This document shows positions 16,061 to 25,483 of a stretch of 64,000 nt of DNA, in pieces. A program made the position numbers and the translations under genes. The DNA lies in NCBI GenBank assembly GCA_049323455.1, contig JBMONF010000019.1, positions 62,001 through 126,000 of the forward strand, read 5' to 3'. The notes under the pieces were generated by a model, which worked only from the letters and a program-made list of their open reading frames with translations, ran no database searches and was not told the DNA's origin. The DNA is from Hypericibacter sp049323455. Its GTDB lineage: Bacteria; Pseudomonadota; Alphaproteobacteria; Dongiales; Dongiaceae. The first letter of the stretch is position 1; the number at the start of each line of letters is the position of its first letter.

Positions 16061-17554
16061 ATGAGGCGTGGGTTGGCGTTGAGGGTGGTCGTGGCGTTGA
16101 CGGCGGCGGGGCTTTCCAGCGCCACGGCCTTTGCAGTGGACGGGCAGCCGGGCAAGGCGGCAAAGGTCGAGGGGTATCGTTACGGCTTCCCCTTCGGCGC
16201 GGGCGATGTAGCGGCCGCAGCGAGCGGCGACAGTGGCGAGACGGAGATCGGTGACGGCACAGCCATGCTGACGGCGGACGCATGGGAGCTGCCTGGCACG
16301 GCGACTGGCGACCGGCCGTTGCTCCTTGCACAGGCGGCGGCGCCCTCCCAAGGGGCGACGCCCGAAGGCGGGTACCTCGAGGTGCCGCGCGACCAGACGG
16401 TACGCGAGCGGCCGCGTCCCGAGGTGGAGCCTCTCGGCATCCATGTCGGTAGCTTCTTCACCTATCCGAGCGTGACGATAACGGAGTTCTACAACGACAA
16501 CGTTTTCGCCACCTCTTCGAACAAGAAAGGCGATTTCATCACCGAGATCTCGCCGGATCTGCAAGTCAAGTCTGACTGGAACAACCACGCGCTCAATTTC
16601 GACGTCGGCGCGGCTTCCGGCTTCTATGCGGACAACACCGACGAGGACTATACGGACTATCATGCCCTCGCCGACGGCCGCCTCGACATCACGCGCGACC
16701 ACCAGCTGACGGCCGGGCTGGGCTATCGGCACGAGCATCTGGACCGCACCTCGCCGGACAACATCCAGAGCGCCAAGGAGCCGGTGACCTACGACCTCTA
16801 CACCGCGGCGCTCGGCAACCGGAACCAGTTCGGCCGTTTTACCGTCGAGATCAACGGAGAACTCGACCGCTACGATTATTCCGACGTCCAGGCGGTGGGC
16901 GGCGGCACCATCGACTACGACCAGCTCGATCGCATCGCGACCACGGGCTCGGCGAAGGTGAGCTACGAAATCGTGCCGGACTATCACGCTTACTTGCGCA
17001 CGACCTACAACAATCAGCGCTATGACGGCATCGTCCCGACAACCGGCCTCGACAAGGATTCGCAAGGCTACGAGGCCGTGGCCGGCATGGCGATCGATCT
17101 GGGCGGCATCACCCGCGCCGATGTCTTCGCCGGCTATCAGCAGCAATTTTACGAGGATTCCTCTCTCGGCACCATCGAAGGGCCCAGTGGCGGCGCCTCG
17201 CTGACCTGGAACGTCACCGGCATCACGACGGTCAACGCGTCGCTGACCCGCACCTTGGCGCAGACCATCGTGCCTGGGGCGGCCGGCTACTACTCGACGG
17301 ACGCCAAGCTCAGCGTCGATCACGAGCTGCTGCGCAACCTGCTGCTGAACGTTTTCGGCGAGTACGACAATCGCGACTACCAGGGCATCAACCGCACCGA
17401 CGAAGTCTGGAGTGCGGGCGCCGGCGCCCAATATCTCATGAACCGGTATGTGTGGCTCACCGGCAACTACCGGTTCGATCAGCGGAACTCCGACGCCGGT
17501 GGGCAGGACTACAACCGCAATGTCTTTCTGGTCGGCATCAAACTGCAGATGTAG
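16061..17554 (+). CDS. Outer-membrane beta-barrel protein of the EPS locus (BBP2-like)
   Basis: 497 aa. The ATG at 16061 gives a clean signal peptide (MRRGLALRVVVALTAAGLSS, likely cleaved near ATAFA) and has GGGGAAGG upstream; an earlier in-frame ATG at 16037 lacks these. After a low-complexity linker, from about residue 140 to the end there are repeated amphipathic strands (FYNDNVFATSSNKKGDF, YRHEHLDRTS, VFGEYDNRDYQG), and the protein ends in ...GIKLQM. This resembles the putative beta-barrel porin 2 family often found in EPS clusters. It may form or assist the export channel. It is followed 66 bp later by the Wza-like gene. Confidence 0.8.
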   Translation: MRRGLALRVVVALTAAGLSSATAFAVDGQPGKAAKVEGYRYGFPFGAGDVAAAASGDSGETEIGDGTAMLTADAWELPGTATGDRPLLLAQAAAPSQGATPEGGYLEVPRDQTVRERPRPEVEPLGIHVGSFFTYPSVTITEFYNDNVFATSSNKKGDFITEISPDLQVKSDWNNHALNFDVGAASGFYADNTDEDYTDYHALADGRLDITRDHQLTAGLGYRHEHLDRTSPDNIQSAKEPVTYDLYTAALGNRNQFGRFTVEINGELDRYDYSDVQAVGGGTIDYDQLDRIATTGSAKVSYEIVPDYHAYLRTTYNNQRYDGIVPTTGLDKDSQGYEAVAGMAIDLGGITRADVFAGYQQQFYEDSSLGTIEGPSGGASLTWNVTGITTVNASLTRTLAQTIVPGAAGYYSTDAKLSVDHELLRNLLLNVFGEYDNRDYQGINRTDEVWSAGAGAQYLMNRYVWLTGNYRFDQRNSDAGGQDYNRNVFLVGIKLQM

Positions 17555-17620
17555 GCGAAGACCGGGCGTAGGCGGCCGAACTCTCGGTTGCCCCCGGTTT
17601 CATTAATCGGGAGACGAGCG

Positions 17621-18157
17621 TTGCGGCATCACTTCGGCAAGATACTGTCAGGCCTTCTGCTTTTGCTGTTGCTGGCAGCGCCGGCCGGCGCGGCCAGCAA
17701 CGAGTATCGGCTGGGAACGGGCGATCGCGTGCGAGTCATCGTTTTCGGCGACGATCAGCTGTCGGGCGAATTTCAGGTCGGCGCCGCGGGCACGATCGCC
17801 ATGCCGCTGATCGGCGAGGTGGAGGCGCGCGGCCACACCACGGGCGAGCTGGAGGGGCTGGTCGCCGAACGTCTGAAGCAGGATTACCTGAAGAACCCCA
17901 AGGTCAGCGTCGAAGTCGTCGATTACCGGCCCTTCTACATTCTCGGCGAGGTCAAGAATCCCGGCAGCTACCCCTATGTGAACGGCATGCGCGTCGTCAA
18001 CGCCATCGCCCTTGCCGGCGGCTTCACCTATCGGGCGCGCGAAAGCAGGATGACGATCAAGCGCGACGTCGACGGGCAGTTGAAAGAAATGGATGCCGAT
18101 CAGAGCACCATGGTCATGCCCGGCGACGTGATCGAAGTGCCCGAGCGCTTCTTCTAG
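17621..18157 (+). CDS. Polysaccharide export protein, Wza/GumB family (short form)
   Basis: 178 aa. The TTG at 17621 is preferred because GGAG lies 7 nt upstream and a signal peptide follows directly (LRHHFGKILSGLLLLLLLAA, cleavage near GAAS); no ATG gives this N-terminus. YRLGTGDRVRVIVFGDDQLSGE starts the Poly_export (PES) domain, and YILGEVKNPGSYPYVNGM with VNAIALAGGF is the SLBB domain. No lipobox cysteine is visible, so it may be a periplasmic form that works with the upstream beta-barrel protein. It precedes the BY-kinase gene, the usual Wza-Wzc order. Confidence 0.9.
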   Translation: MRHHFGKILSGLLLLLLLAAPAGAASNEYRLGTGDRVRVIVFGDDQLSGEFQVGAAGTIAMPLIGEVEARGHTTGELEGLVAERLKQDYLKNPKVSVEVVDYRPFYILGEVKNPGSYPYVNGMRVVNAIALAGGFTYRARESRMTIKRDVDGQLKEMDADQSTMVMPGDVIEVPERFF

Positions 18158-18232
18158 CTCTATCCCGGCTCGTGCCTTTGGCGCGGCCTGGCGCAATGGC
18201 CGGATCGCCAACTCGTGAAAGGGACGGTGAAG

Positions 18233-20506
18233 ATGGCGGATATACGGCTCCCCATATCGCACTCGGCTCCCGAGCTTCCTGCCTATGCACCAGCTCCGGC
18301 TTGGCCTGCGCCCGCGGGACCGGACTTGCAGGAGCTGTTCCGCCGGCTGTGGCGCCGCAAGCGCATGATCGGCGCCATCACGATCGGCTGCACGATGCTG
18401 GTGACCGCGGTCCTGCTCCTGATCACGCCGCGCTATACGAGCTCGGCTCAGATCATGCTCGGGCAGCCGCCGACAACCAACATCCTCGATGCCAGCCAGA
18501 TCCTGGCAGGCATGATGCCCGACACGGAGACGGTGAATAGCGCGATCGCGGTCATCCAGTCGCGCGATCTCGCGAGCCGGGTCATCGACAAGCTCGAGCT
18601 GAACCGGGATCCGGAGCTCAATGCGGAACTGAACCCGCCGCCGGCATGGCTGGCGACGCTCATCGACCCGCGCAGCTACCTGCCGACAAGCTGGGTCGAT
18701 GCGCTGTTCGGCCCAGGCGACGAAGAGGTCAGCCCTGTCGAAAGAGAGCGCACCAATTACAACAAGATCGTCGACAATTTCCTGAAGCGGCTGGATGCGG
18801 GCGCGGCCGGCCAGTCTCGGGTCATCACGATCAGCTTCCAGTCCGAGAGCCCCGGCACCGCCGCTCGGGTGGCAAATGCGGTGGCCGAGGAATACATCTC
18901 GAGCCAACTCGAGCAGAAGTTCGAGACGACCAAGGCCGTCAACGATTGGGCGAACAAGCAGATCGCCACGCTGCGCCAGCAGGTGGCCGAAGCCGACAAG
19001 GCGGTCGAGGAGTACCGCGCGAAGAACGGCCTGGTCGAAGGCAAGGGCGACACGCTGCCCTCGCAGGAGGCCGCAGATCTGAGCACGCAGCTGGTCCAGG
19101 CGCGCGCAGACCGCGCCGAGGCCGAAGCCAAGTTGAGCCAGGTTCGGCAATTGCTGGCTTCGCCGAACGGCATCGAGACGGCGAACGCCGTGCTCCAATC
19201 GCAGCTCATCCAGAGCCTCCGACAGCAAGAGGCCCAGGTGGAGCAGACCATCGCCGATCTGTCCCAGACCTACGGCGAGCGCCATCCCAAGATGATCAGC
19301 GCGCGCGCCCAGCTCCACGATCTGGAAGCGCGGATCCGCACGGAGATCGCTCGCATCGCGAAGGACTATCGCAACCAGGTCGCCGTCGCGCGCGCACGCG
19401 AGGCGTCGATCAGCGCCGCCCTCGACAAGACGAAGACCCAGATCGGCGAGTTGAACCAGGCCGACGTCCATCTGCGCTCGCTCCAGCAGGAAGCGGACAC
19501 GAGCCGGAACCTGCTCGCGGCTTTCCTGGCGCGCTACAAGCAGACGGGCAGCGAGGAGAACTTCCGGCAGCCGGACGCAGCACTCATCTCCCACGCCAGC
19601 GAGCCGGACAAGCCCTCCTTTCCGAAGAAACGCGTCCTGGTGACGCTCAGCATCGCAGCCTTCGGCCTGCTCGGCATCTTCATCGCGCTGCTCCTGGAAG
19701 AGTTCGACAGGGGCGTGCGCAGCATGGGGCAGGTCGAGCGGCTGATGGGCGTGCGGGCGCTGGGGCTGATCCCGTCCGTCAATAGATGGCTCGGCAACCG
19801 GCGTCGCCCCGAAGATTACGTGGTGGAGCGCCCCGGCTCGGCCCTGTCGGAATCGCTCCGCGGCGTCCATACCGTGCTGGCTCTTTCCGGTAATCCGCAG
19901 TCGCCGAAGACCGTCATGTTCGCCTCGTCGCTGCCGAAGGAAGGCAAGACCTCCATGGCCCTCTCCTACGCACGGCTGCTGGCGACGGGCGGACGCAAGG
20001 TCGTCGTGGTCGATTGCGACCTGCGCCGTTCGGCTCTGTGTCGGCGGCTCGGCCTGCGCCGCAAGCCCGGGCTCGCCGACTATGTCGGCGGACGGGCAGA
20101 GCTCGACGACATCCTCTATCCCGACAAGAAGTCGCCCGCCTGCATCGTCCCCGCCGGCTCGGCGCCGGCCACCAGTGCCACCGACATTCTTGCCTCGAAC
20201 CGCTTGGCGGCGTTTCTGGGCGCGCTCGGCGAGCACTACGACGTGGTCGTCGTCGACACGCCGCCGGTGCTGGCCGTTTCCGACACGCAGCTGCTTTGCC
20301 GGCTGGTCGACAAGACGGTCTTCGTCGTGCGCTGGGAAAAGACGCGAGCCGAGACCGCGCTCATCGCCCTGCGCCAGCTCGTCGAGGCCGGCGCCGATAT
20401 CGCGGGCGTGCTGCTGTCGATGGTCGATGTGAAGAAACATGCCCGTTACGGCTACGGAGACGCCGGCTCTTACTACGACGAGCTCCGCCGCTACTATGTG
20501 GGGTGA
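18233..20506 (+). CDS. Polysaccharide co-polymerase with tyrosine-kinase domain (Wzc/BY-kinase)
   Basis: 757 aa from ATG 18233 (an in-frame GTG at 18215 is possible). It has an N-terminal Wzz region with a membrane helix at about 46-66, a long coiled-coil periplasmic part rich in Q/E/A (about 200-440), and a second helix near 460-480. The cytoplasmic BY-kinase domain shows Walker A LPKEGKTS (K572), Walker A' VVVVDCDLRRS and Walker B VVVVDTPPVL. A tyrosine-rich tail (YGYGDAGSYYDELRRYYVG) is the usual autophosphorylation cluster. It sets chain length and regulates Wzx/Wzy-type export. The gene overlaps the Wzy-like gene by 11 bp. Confidence 0.92.
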   Translation: MADIRLPISHSAPELPAYAPAPAWPAPAGPDLQELFRRLWRRKRMIGAITIGCTMLVTAVLLLITPRYTSSAQIMLGQPPTTNILDASQILAGMMPDTETVNSAIAVIQSRDLASRVIDKLELNRDPELNAELNPPPAWLATLIDPRSYLPTSWVDALFGPGDEEVSPVERERTNYNKIVDNFLKRLDAGAAGQSRVITISFQSESPGTAARVANAVAEEYISSQLEQKFETTKAVNDWANKQIATLRQQVAEADKAVEEYRAKNGLVEGKGDTLPSQEAADLSTQLVQARADRAEAEAKLSQVRQLLASPNGIETANAVLQSQLIQSLRQQEAQVEQTIADLSQTYGERHPKMISARAQLHDLEARIRTEIARIAKDYRNQVAVARAREASISAALDKTKTQIGELNQADVHLRSLQQEADTSRNLLAAFLARYKQTGSEENFRQPDAALISHASEPDKPSFPKKRVLVTLSIAAFGLLGIFIALLLEEFDRGVRSMGQVERLMGVRALGLIPSVNRWLGNRRRPEDYVVERPGSALSESLRGVHTVLALSGNPQSPKTVMFASSLPKEGKTSMALSYARLLATGGRKVVVVDCDLRRSALCRRLGLRRKPGLADYVGGRAELDDILYPDKKSPACIVPAGSAPATSATDILASNRLAAFLGALGEHYDVVVVDTPPVLAVSDTQLLCRLVDKTVFVVRWEKTRAETALIALRQLVEAGADIAGVLLSMVDVKKHARYGYGDAGSYYDELRRYYVG

Positions 20507-22004
20507 GCCGGCGCGCCCGCGGCTCGGCGTCCTGGGCGGCGCCGCGGCAGGACGGCCGTGTCCTCCGCTTCCAGGCCGGGCCTTTGCTTCACCGCCGGCG
20601 CTCGCACAGCAGCGCGGGCAGTTTGGCGCCTTGCTCGGCCGCCTGGTGCTGGCGCTCCTGCTGATGTTCGCGCTCGTCGGCAGCCGCCCGTTCGCGCCGC
20701 CGGGCGGGGACATGGCGAGCCTCGCCGCGGCCGGAACGCAGACCGACACGCCGTTGAACCAGTTCGTCTTGCTGCTGGCCGCCGGTATGGCCATGCCCTT
20801 GCTCCTGAGCCGCTGGTCGCTCGCCCTGACGCTGTTCTTGCGCTCCTGGCCTCTGCTGCTGGCGCTTGCCTGGCTCACGGCGACGGCGCTGTGGTCGCCG
20901 GTCCCGGAGCTCACCATCCGCCGCGCGATCGTGCTGTGGCTGATGTATTTCGGCGCCCTCGGGGTCGCCGTCTGCGACATTCCCCTGTCGGAATTTCATC
21001 GCTTCGCCGCGGTGGCGATCGGCACCGTTCTCTTCATCGACGTCCTGGGTGCGATCGGAATGCCGGGGCGGAGCATCGATGCGGAGGGCCGGTTTGTCGG
21101 CATGCATGGCCACAAGAACTCGACAGGCCAAGTGGCCGTCATGGGAGCGCTGTGCTGGTACTTCTTCGCCGGACGCTACCCCTGGAACAGCTTCAAGGTC
21201 TGGCTCTTGGCCGGCACCGTCATCTTTTACCTGCTGATCCTGGCGTCGGGCTCGAAGACCGGCAGCGCACTCGCCTTTGTGGCAATGGCCTGGACCTCTT
21301 TCACGGCCGTGCTGCTGCAGGAGAAGGCGACCACGAGGTGGCTCGGCTGGGTCGCCGTTGCCTTTGGCGCGCTCGGCGCCGCGACGATCGTGATGCTCGC
21401 AGGCATCTCGGCCACCCAAGTCGGCCTGTTCCTCTTCGGCGACCTGACCTTCACCGGCCGGCTGCCCTTGTGGGAAGCGGTCTGGCGGCAGATTCTCCAG
21501 CACTACTGGTTCGGCTACGGGTTCGGCGCGTTTTGGGACGTCAACGGCGCCGACAACTCTCTGGGCTTCGCGAAATCGGTCGGCTGGCTCGGCAGCGTCG
21601 GCCAGGCGCATAACGGCTATCTTGACCTGTTCCTGCAAACCGGACTGATCGGCCTGGGGCTGGCGCTGTTGGCGCTGGGCTGGATGGCCTTCGTCACCTA
21701 TCGGCTGCTCTGTCTGGCACCGGCGCATCCCTTCGACAGACCCGCCCGCCGGTTCGCCTATGCGATGGTCTTGTCGATCGCGCTTTACAACCTGCTCGAA
21801 AGCTCCTTCCTGCGACCGCACCATTTCCACATGTACTGGCTGTTCCTCGTCATTCCCCTTGTCCTGAGGGAGTTGTTGGCGCAGGAAACGCGCCAGGCGG
21901 CTCATGGGCGGCTCGCCTATCCGGCGATGCGGAGAAGCCGGGCGGTGCTGCCGATCAATGAGCGGATCGAGCCGCGAATCGTTGGAACCAGCAGCCCAGA
22001 ATGA
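20496..22004 (+). CDS. O-antigen ligase/polymerase-like membrane protein (Wzy family)
   Basis: 502 aa from ATG 20496, which overlaps the end of the BY-kinase gene. About ten to twelve hydrophobic segments are visible. GMHGHKNSTGQ and later LPLWEAVWRQI, GYGFGAFWD and QAHNGYLDLFLQTGLIGL are the pattern of the Wzy_C/O-antigen-ligase superfamily, where the large periplasmic loop carries catalytic His/Arg. In this context it should polymerise lipid-linked EPS repeat units in the periplasm. Its 3' end overlaps the convergent asparagine synthase gene by 50 bp. Confidence 0.87.
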   Translation: MWGEPARPRLGVLGGAAAGRPCPPLPGRAFASPPALAQQRGQFGALLGRLVLALLLMFALVGSRPFAPPGGDMASLAAAGTQTDTPLNQFVLLLAAGMAMPLLLSRWSLALTLFLRSWPLLLALAWLTATALWSPVPELTIRRAIVLWLMYFGALGVAVCDIPLSEFHRFAAVAIGTVLFIDVLGAIGMPGRSIDAEGRFVGMHGHKNSTGQVAVMGALCWYFFAGRYPWNSFKVWLLAGTVIFYLLILASGSKTGSALAFVAMAWTSFTAVLLQEKATTRWLGWVAVAFGALGAATIVMLAGISATQVGLFLFGDLTFTGRLPLWEAVWRQILQHYWFGYGFGAFWDVNGADNSLGFAKSVGWLGSVGQAHNGYLDLFLQTGLIGLGLALLALGWMAFVTYRLLCLAPAHPFDRPARRFAYAMVLSIALYNLLESSFLRPHHFHMYWLFLVIPLVLRELLAQETRQAAHGRLAYPAMRRSRAVLPINERIEPRIVGTSSPE

Positions 22005-23820
22005 ACAGCGCGTAGACTTGGCGGTCGAGCGGCCGGGACCGCGCCAGATGCGCACGCCACAGCCCTTCGACGGCCCCGCGATTGAACGGCGCATGACGCG
22101 GCAGCTCGTCGAGCAGCACCGCTTCGACGCGCCGGCGCAAGGGTCCGCGCGACCATTGGCCGAACGGGATGGGAAAGCCCTTCTTCGGCCGGTTGACGAT
22201 CGAAGCCGGCAGGTAGCGGCGCGCCATCGTCTTGTGCACGATCTTGCGCCGCCCCAGCGCCAGGCGGAACGGCCGCGGCAGGGACTCGACGAAGCGCACC
22301 ACCTCCAGGTCGAGGATCGGCACCCGCGCCTCGAGCGCGAAGGCCATGGAGATCTTGTCGGTGTAGAGCAGCCAGTCGTCGGGCAGGCAGGTCCGCGCGT
22401 CCACGCCCATCATGCCCTCGACCGGCTCCTGCGCGGCGCCGTTCACCCAGTCGAGCCAGTATTCGATATCGCCAATCGCCCGGCCGTCGTCGGCGCGGCC
22501 CGTGAGAAGCTGGCGTTGCGGCGCGGTGAAGAGGGCGTAAGCCTCGCGAAAGCGCTCGGCCGGCTTCTCGATCGGCAGGCTTCTGAGCGCGCGAACCGCC
22601 GCTTCCGGCAGGCGGCCCGAGCAGCCGATGGCCCGGTCCAGCCAGGCCGCCAGCCGGGGCGAAGGCAGCAGCCGGCGCACCAGCTCGTTCTGATAACGCG
22701 TATAGCCGCCCCAGGGCTCGTCACTGCCCTGCCCGCTCAAGGCCACCGTCACGTCCTGCCGCATCCGCTTGATGAGGTGCCAGATGGCCAACGCCGAGGT
22801 GGAAACGATCGGCTCCTCGAGGCTGCCCACCACATCGTCGACCGTCGCCATCAGATCGGCGGGCGTGGCCTTGACCGCAACGAAGGGCAAGCCCAGCACC
22901 CGCGCCGTCTCGCGGGCATCGTCGATCTCGCATTCGCGATGCTCCTCGCCGAATCCGACCGTATAGCAGGGCAGCGCCTGCCCCGCCTCCTTGGCCAGCG
23001 CCGCCACCAGCGCGGAATCGATGCCGCCCGAGAGCAGCACGCCCACGGGCACGTCGGACAGAAGCTGGCGGCGCACCGCCGCTTCCAGCACCTCGCGATA
23101 GCGGCGCACGGCCTCGTCCATGCCGCCTTCGAAGCGCGAGGTCGCGGGCTTGATGTAGCAGACGAGCTCGCTCTCGCCCGTCTTGAGGTCGAAGCATAGC
23201 ATGTGGCCGGCCGGCAGCCGGCATATCCCCTGCCAGAGCGTGCGGGGCGAGGGGACGAAGCGCAGCGTCAGGAAGCATTGGAGCGCGTCGGCATCGGCCG
23301 GGGGCGACAGATCGGCGAGCGCCTGCAGCGCGCGCACCTCGGAGGCGAAAGCAAGGCCCCGTCGCGGCAACTGCGCATAGTAGAGCGGCTTGATGCCGAA
23401 GGGGTCGCGGACGAGATAGAGCCGGCCCGCCTCGCGATCCAGGGCCGCGAAGGCGAACAGCCCGTTGAGCCGCGGCAGCGTCTTCGCCAGGCCGTGCGTC
23501 GCGAGATGCTCGACCAGCGTCTCGGTGTCCGAATGGCCGCGGAAATTCACCTCGAGATCGCGGCGCAGCTCCAGATGGTTATAGATCTCGCCATTGTAGG
23601 AGACGAGCCAGCGGCCGTCGCGGCTGGTCATCGGCTGGTGGCCGGCGGGGCTGAGATCGAGGATCGCCAGGCGCGTGTGGCCGAAGACCACGCGCCGGCC
23701 GACCAGCTCGAGTTCCTTCACGCCTTCGCTGTCGGGCCCTCGATGGCGCAGATGGGCCAGGCCCGCCTGCGCATGCACGGCGGTGCCGGAATCGGTCACG
23801 GCGCCGAAAATTCCGCACAT
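21955..23820 (-). CDS. asnB: Glutamine-hydrolysing asparagine synthase (AsnB family)
   Basis: 621 aa. The start at 23820 places the nucleophile Cys directly after Met (MCGIFGAV), as the class II glutaminase requires; the upstream extension is discarded. HRGPDSEG, NGEIYN and GHSDTE are glutaminase motifs. LLSGGIDSAL (SGGIDS 264-269) is the ATP-pyrophosphatase loop of the synthetase domain. EPS and LPS clusters often carry an AsnB paralogue that may amidate a uronic acid or other carboxyl group. A uronate is predicted here from the AlgD-like gene, so sugar amidation is an attractive alternative to housekeeping asparagine synthesis (inference). Confidence 0.9.
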   Translation of the reverse strand: MCGIFGAVTDSGTAVHAQAGLAHLRHRGPDSEGVKELELVGRRVVFGHTRLAILDLSPAGHQPMTSRDGRWLVSYNGEIYNHLELRRDLEVNFRGHSDTETLVEHLATHGLAKTLPRLNGLFAFAALDREAGRLYLVRDPFGIKPLYYAQLPRRGLAFASEVRALQALADLSPPADADALQCFLTLRFVPSPRTLWQGICRLPAGHMLCFDLKTGESELVCYIKPATSRFEGGMDEAVRRYREVLEAAVRRQLLSDVPVGVLLSGGIDSALVAALAKEAGQALPCYTVGFGEEHRECEIDDARETARVLGLPFVAVKATPADLMATVDDVVGSLEEPIVSTSALAIWHLIKRMRQDVTVALSGQGSDEPWGGYTRYQNELVRRLLPSPRLAAWLDRAIGCSGRLPEAAVRALRSLPIEKPAERFREAYALFTAPQRQLLTGRADDGRAIGDIEYWLDWVNGAAQEPVEGMMGVDARTCLPDDWLLYTDKISMAFALEARVPILDLEVVRFVESLPRPFRLALGRRKIVHKTMARRYLPASIVNRPKKGFPIPFGQWSRGPLRRRVEAVLLDELPRHAPFNRGAVEGLWRAHLARSRPLDRQVYALFILGCWFQRFAARSAH

Positions 23821-23916
23821 CAGCGTCTCTCCTCGAGCCGAGGTGCAGGCGATGGACTGCAACCGTGGCGGTGGCGAAACGGGCTCGGGTTCGGGCGCAT
23901 GGGTGCCGACGCGCCT

Positions 23917-25155
23917 TTAGGGCGCCTCGTCAGCGGCCCGCGCCGCCGTCCGGTCGCGCCGTTCGCCGATCACGCCGCGGGCCCGCCTGACCGTGGCCGT
24001 GACCGCCTCGTCGAAGCGGCTCACCATGTAATCCAAGCGGAGCTCCTCGCGCGATCCCAAGGCGCCCGCAGCAAGCCGCGCCTGCAGATCGGGAGAGTCG
24101 GCGAAGTCGGCAAGCGCCCCGGCGAAGGCGTCGAGATCGCCCGGAACGATCAGGCCGTTCTCGCCGTCCTGCAGATATTCGATCTCCGGACTGTGCAGGG
24201 CGTGATCGCGGGTGATCACCGGCAGGCCTTGCGCGAAGGCATGATTGACGGCCAGGCCGACGAAGCCGGGGATGACCATGGCGGCCGCCACGCGCATGAT
24301 GCGCGCCACCCTGTCCTGGTCGTAGATCGCGCCGAGGAAACGGACAGAGGGCATATCGACGGCCCGCGCCCTGAGCGCATCGGCGGCGGGGCCGTCGCCG
24401 ATGATGAGCAGCTCGACCGGACGCCGGCAGAGCCGCTGTGCATTGATGCGATGGATGGTTTCGATCAGCAGCTCCACCTGCTTGGCCGGGAGCAGCCGGC
24501 CGATATAGAGCAACACCACGGAGTCGGGCCGCAAGCCCAGCTCGGCGCGCAGCGCCGCCAGATCGGCACCGCGGTATTTCTCGTGCAGCGCAGCCTGCTC
24601 CTCGATGTCGATCGTGTTGCGCACCACCCAGATCTTGTGCTCCGGCATGCCGATTCGCCGGAGGTTCACGGCCCCGCTCTCGGTATAGGCCAGATAGCCG
24701 TCGGCTTGGCGGGCCAGCATGTCCTTCAGCCGCGATACGACGCCGAACATCAGGTCGGACGCATTCGCCTGGAAGCCGACGCCCACTTTCGCGTGATAGC
24801 CGAAGCCCCAGAAGATCACCGGCTTGCCGCGCTGCCTGGCACGGGCGGCGAGTAGAAGATTGGACAGGAACTTGAGCTCGTGGCCCATGACGACCGCGTC
24901 GTAACCATCGCTCAAAATCTGGCGGACGACCGGTTGGTAGATCGCCCGCCAGCGCAGCACCTGGATCTCGCGATTGACGACACGGACATTGGGAAATCGC
25001 AGCGGCCCCGGCGCCGCCTGCCAGCCGCTGCCCTTCGGCGGATCGCCGTGAAAGACCACGTAGCGCGAGGCGCTGCGCTGGTTGAGCTGTTCGAAGAAGC
25101 GTGCCCGATAGGTGGGCACGAAACCCTGATGCAACACGGCGATCTTGTAGGCCAT
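23917..25155 (-). CDS. Glycosyltransferase family 4 (GT-B)
   Basis: 412 aa. The acceptor domain begins KIAVLHQGFVPTYRARFFEQL. The donor domain has VLLYIGRLLPAKQVELLIETI, LLIIGDGPAADAL and GFVGLAVNHAFAQGLPVI, with the E-x7-E-like segment at the end of that run; these are typical of retaining GT4 enzymes. It is a cytoplasmic, membrane-associated enzyme that adds a sugar to the lipid-linked repeat unit. It lies 96 bp downstream of asnB's start on the same strand and is divergent from a methyltransferase. Confidence 0.85.
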   Translation of the reverse strand: MAYKIAVLHQGFVPTYRARFFEQLNQRSASRYVVFHGDPPKGSGWQAAPGPLRFPNVRVVNREIQVLRWRAIYQPVVRQILSDGYDAVVMGHELKFLSNLLLAARARQRGKPVIFWGFGYHAKVGVGFQANASDLMFGVVSRLKDMLARQADGYLAYTESGAVNLRRIGMPEHKIWVVRNTIDIEEQAALHEKYRGADLAALRAELGLRPDSVVLLYIGRLLPAKQVELLIETIHRINAQRLCRRPVELLIIGDGPAADALRARAVDMPSVRFLGAIYDQDRVARIMRVAAAMVIPGFVGLAVNHAFAQGLPVITRDHALHSPEIEYLQDGENGLIVPGDLDAFAGALADFADSPDLQARLAAGALGSREELRLDYMVSRFDEAVTATVRRARGVIGERRDRTAARAADEAP

Positions 25156-25483
25156 GGCCTGAATCCGGCGTTCTCTAGAGAAACCCGTGAGCCCGCTCCG
25201 TCACGAGCGCCCGCACGGGGGGCAGCCCGCGACCCGGCCTCACCCCTGGACGAACGAGCCGGCAGGCCGGGCCACGATGTTGTCACTGGCGTTACCCGCA
25301 CCGCCGTCATCAGGATCGATGCGCATAGTGCCCGACCGGCCGCCGCCGGCGTGTGACTTCGGTATGTCATTCGAGGTGGCGCGTCCGGCCAAATTCGGCG
25401 ACATCCCGGGCGTCGCGCAAGGGCCGCTGCCGGAGATCGGCCGGGCGGCCCCACGTCATCGCCGCTCACGACAACGACGCGTG
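25156..25483. other. Divergent region between glycosyltransferase and methyltransferase
   Basis: The methyltransferase frame stays open to 25187 with ATGs at 25277, 25319 and 25364, but the encoded sequence is Pro/Arg-rich and lacks family features. It is read as promoter-containing intergenic DNA. No distinct element recognised. Confidence 0.4.

Noticed and set aside
17648..20980. A 1110-aa minus-strand open frame
   Set aside because: It is the antisense shadow of the Wza and Wzc genes, produced by GC-rich codon bias.
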